From positions 1 through 7,445 of the forward strand of contig JBKHXI010000045.1 of assembly GCA_046566095.1 (NCBI GenBank): DNA of 7,445 nt. Reading direction: 5' to 3'. A program made the translations under genes and the position numbers. Below are positions 6,429 to 7,445 of the stretch, one piece after another. Source of the DNA: CAMPJU01 sp046566095. Lineage in GTDB: Bacteria; Pseudomonadota; Gammaproteobacteria; Xanthomonadales; Xanthomonadaceae. Under the pieces are notes generated by a model, which was given only the letters and a program-made list of their open reading frames with translations, did not search any database and was not told the DNA's origin. Within the stretch, counting starts at the first letter, position 1; each line of letters opens with the position of its first letter.

Positions 6429-6749
6429 TCAAGCCTTGCAGGCCTCGCCGACCATGCGCGCCAGTTCGCCGGACTCGGCCAGTTCCAGGGTGATGTCGCA
6501 GCCGCCGATCAGCTCGCCGTTGATGAACAGCTGCGGGAAGGTCGGCCAGTTGGAGAAGCGCGGCAGGTTGGCGCGGATCTCCGGCTCCTCCAGCACGTTG
6601 ACGGTATGCAGCGCGGTCGCGCCGGCGGCCTGCAGCGCCTGCACGGTGCGGCTGGAGAAACCGCACATCGGGAATTGCGGGGTGCCCTTCATGAAAAGCA
6701 CGACGGGATGGCCTTCGACCTCGGCCTTGATGCGCTCGAGCACCGACAT
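6429..6749 (-). CDS. grxD: Monothiol glutaredoxin GrxD (Grx4 family, CGFS)
   Basis: This 106-residue cytosolic monothiol glutaredoxin binds a [2Fe-2S] cluster at a dimer interface with glutathione and passes clusters to targets, often with BolA-type partners (family knowledge). The active site CGFS is at 29-32, preceded by the FMKGTPQFPMCGFS run (19-32). The WPTFPQLFINGELIGGCD stretch (68-85) carries the TFPQ cis-Pro loop and the GGCD glutathione-binding motif. The length is that of the bacterial family (about 105-115). The start is set by AGGAG (6756-6760) 6 nt upstream; a longer in-frame extension to 6887 would run across the intergenic region and has no family support. It is the first gene of a unit with the SDR gene, two bases downstream, and diverges from sodB. 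Confidence 0.96.
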   Translation of the reverse strand: MSVLERIKAEVEGHPVVLFMKGTPQFPMCGFSSRTVQALQAAGATALHTVNVLEEPEIRANLPRFSNWPTFPQLFINGELIGGCDITLELAESGELARMVGEACKA

Positions 6750-6804
6750 GGCTGGCTCCTGCGGCCGCCCGCGGCATGCACGGCCGCGTGACGGTGGGTG
6801 GGGA

Positions 6805-6821
6805 TACAATCGCCCATTGTA
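6805..6821. promoter_or_regulatory. Palindrome with opposed TACAAT -10-like boxes between grxD and sodB
   Basis: TACAAT-CGCCC-ATTGTA is a perfect inverted repeat. TACAAT matches TATAAT at five of six positions and reads rightward toward sodB (6805-6810) and leftward toward grxD (6821 down to 6816). Each would start transcription inside the other's -10, so the two could not be used at the same time. The leaders would be about 69 nt (sodB) and 60 nt (grxD). No good -35 is visible on either strand, so an operator for a dimeric regulator is an alternative or overlapping reading. Confidence 0.5.
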
Positions 6822-6828
6822 AGCCTTC

Positions 6829-6847
6829 GCGCGGCCCCGGGCCGCGC
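6829..6847 (+). other. GC hairpin in the sodB leader
   Basis: GCGCGGCC (6829-6836) and GGCCGCGC (6840-6847) form a perfect 8-bp stem with a 3-nt loop, 25 nt before the sodB Shine-Dalgarno. No U tract follows. It could stabilise the sodB leader or have no role. A second, looser GCGGCCG/CGGCCGC pair (6761-6767 and 6781-6787) lies in the grxD leader next to its ribosome-binding site. Confidence 0.4.
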
Positions 6848-6885
6848 TCCCCTCCCCGCCCAGCCAGCCCACGAGGAGCCACGCC

Positions 6886-7445
6886 ATGGCGATCGAACTG
6901 CCTGCCCTGCCCTACGACCGCACCGCGCTCGAGCCGCACATCTCCGGCGAGACCCTGGACTACCACTACGGCAAGCACCACAAGGCCTACGTGGACAACC
7001 TCAACAAAATGATCGAGGGCACCGAGTTCGCCGACCTGGACCTGGAACAGATCGTGCGCAAGGCGCAGGGGGCGATGTTCAACAACGCCGCCCAGGTCTG
7101 GAACCACACCTTCTACTGGAACTGCCTGTCGCCGGACGGCGGCGGCGAACCGGCCGGCAAGCTGGCCGACGCCATCGCCAAGGCCTTCGGCGGCTTCGAC
7201 AGGTTCAAGGAGCAGTTCTCCGACACCGCAGTCAAGACCTTCGGTTCCGGCTGGGCCTGGCTGGTGCAGCGCCCGGACGGCAGCCTCGCGCTGGCCTCCA
7301 CCCCGAACGCCGCCACCCCGCTGACCGGCGAGGACGCCGCGCTGCTGACCTGCGACGTCTGGGAGCACGCCTACTACATCGACTACCGCAACGCGCGGCC
7401 GAAGTACGTCGAGGCGTTCTGGAACCTGGTCAACTGGGACTTCGT
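6886..7445 (+). CDS. sodB: Iron superoxide dismutase SodB, C-terminus missing
   Basis: SodB converts superoxide to hydrogen peroxide and oxygen in the cytosol using a mononuclear iron. The visible 186 codons cover almost the whole protein (the family is about 192-193 residues) with no stop before the right edge. The metal ligands are His27 (in YHYGKHH), His74 (in WNHTFYW), Asp157 and His161 (in DVWEHAYYIDYRN). Iron rather than manganese type is supported by Gln70 in NNAAQVWNH and by NAATP at 141-145, where the manganese type carries the active-site Gln. The start is clear: GAGGAG (6873-6878) sits 7 nt before ATG, and MAIELPALPY is the normal family N-terminus. It diverges from grxD across a shared 136-bp promoter region. 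In many bacteria sodB is iron-regulated; I see no clear Fur box here. Confidence 0.97.
   Translation, partial: MAIELPALPYDRTALEPHISGETLDYHYGKHHKAYVDNLNKMIEGTEFADLDLEQIVRKAQGAMFNNAAQVWNHTFYWNCLSPDGGGEPAGKLADAIAKAFGGFDRFKEQFSDTAVKTFGSGWAWLVQRPDGSLALASTPNAATPLTGEDAALLTCDVWEHAYYIDYRNARPKYVEAFWNLVNWDF

Noticed and set aside
5335..6822. A 495-codon plus-strand open frame opposite yhgN, SDR and grxD
   Set aside because: It passes through the repeat pair and three genes in antisense, with a low-complexity Gly/Ala/Arg/Gln-rich translation and no family motif.
6871..6885. Possible Fur box in front of sodB
   Set aside because: The leader is GC-rich and contains no GATAAT-like hexamer series; the only AT-rich element is the TACAAT palindrome at 6805-6821.
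6750..6887. Longer GrxD start giving a 152-residue protein
   Set aside because: The added residues cover the promoter palindrome and the sodB leader and are not glutaredoxin-like, while MSVLERIK at 6749 has a good AGGAG and the normal family start.
5665..7368. Reading the SDR as a 567-residue protein from an upstream start
   Set aside because: The extra N-terminal part is antisense to sodB and overlaps grxD out of frame. The SDR fold begins just after the GTG at 6426, which has its own AAGG and is coupled to the grxD stop.

Overview
The window is a compact, high-GC (roughly two thirds G+C by eye) gammaproteobacterial chromosome segment, most likely from the Xanthomonadaceae/Lysobacteraceae (a Lysobacter-, Luteimonas- or Pseudoxanthomonas-like organism). 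This rests on the codon bias, a large Oar-type TonB-dependent receptor, dispersed palindromes beginning TGTAGGAG, and the close match of the housekeeping proteins to gammaproteobacterial families. The assignment is an inference from protein style and repeats, not from a search. I see no phage, transposase, CRISPR array, tRNA or rRNA.

Layout, left to right: (1) ppnN, a nucleotide 5'-monophosphate nucleosidase of the LOG/YgdH family, on the minus strand with its C-terminus cut by the left edge. (2) A 201-bp gap holding a REP-like palindrome and a strong hairpin terminator that closes the next gene. (3) A 1058-residue Oar-like TonB-dependent outer-membrane receptor, minus strand, with a 203-bp upstream region carrying an extended -10 candidate and a helically phased CAGTG repeat. 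(4) A YhgN/MarC-type inner-membrane protein, minus strand. (5) A pair of inverted REP-like repeats, one with a 20-bp insertion, that also supplies the stop codon of the next gene. (6) A YciK-like short-chain dehydrogenase (SDR) with a degenerate active site, two bases downstream of (7) grxD, a CGFS monothiol glutaredoxin. (8) A 136-bp divergent intergenic region with a palindrome that gives a TACAAT -10-like box on each strand. (9) sodB, an iron superoxide dismutase on the plus strand, cut by the right edge a few residues before its expected end.

The functional theme on the right is iron and redox: grxD (Fe-S cluster handling) and sodB (iron-dependent superoxide removal) diverge from one promoter region, and the SDR is translationally coupled to grxD. 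yhgN may be read through from that unit or have its own promoter at the repeat edge. The oar-like gene appears to be a separate transcription unit with its own promoter region and terminator. ppnN is also a separate unit, possibly leaderless.

The window is mostly ordinary core genome. No undescribed multi-gene system is apparent. The items most worth a second look are the SDR that has lost three of four catalytic-tetrad residues, the opposed -10 boxes between grxD and sodB, the phased repeat upstream of the oar-like gene, and the nested repeat at 5574-5669.
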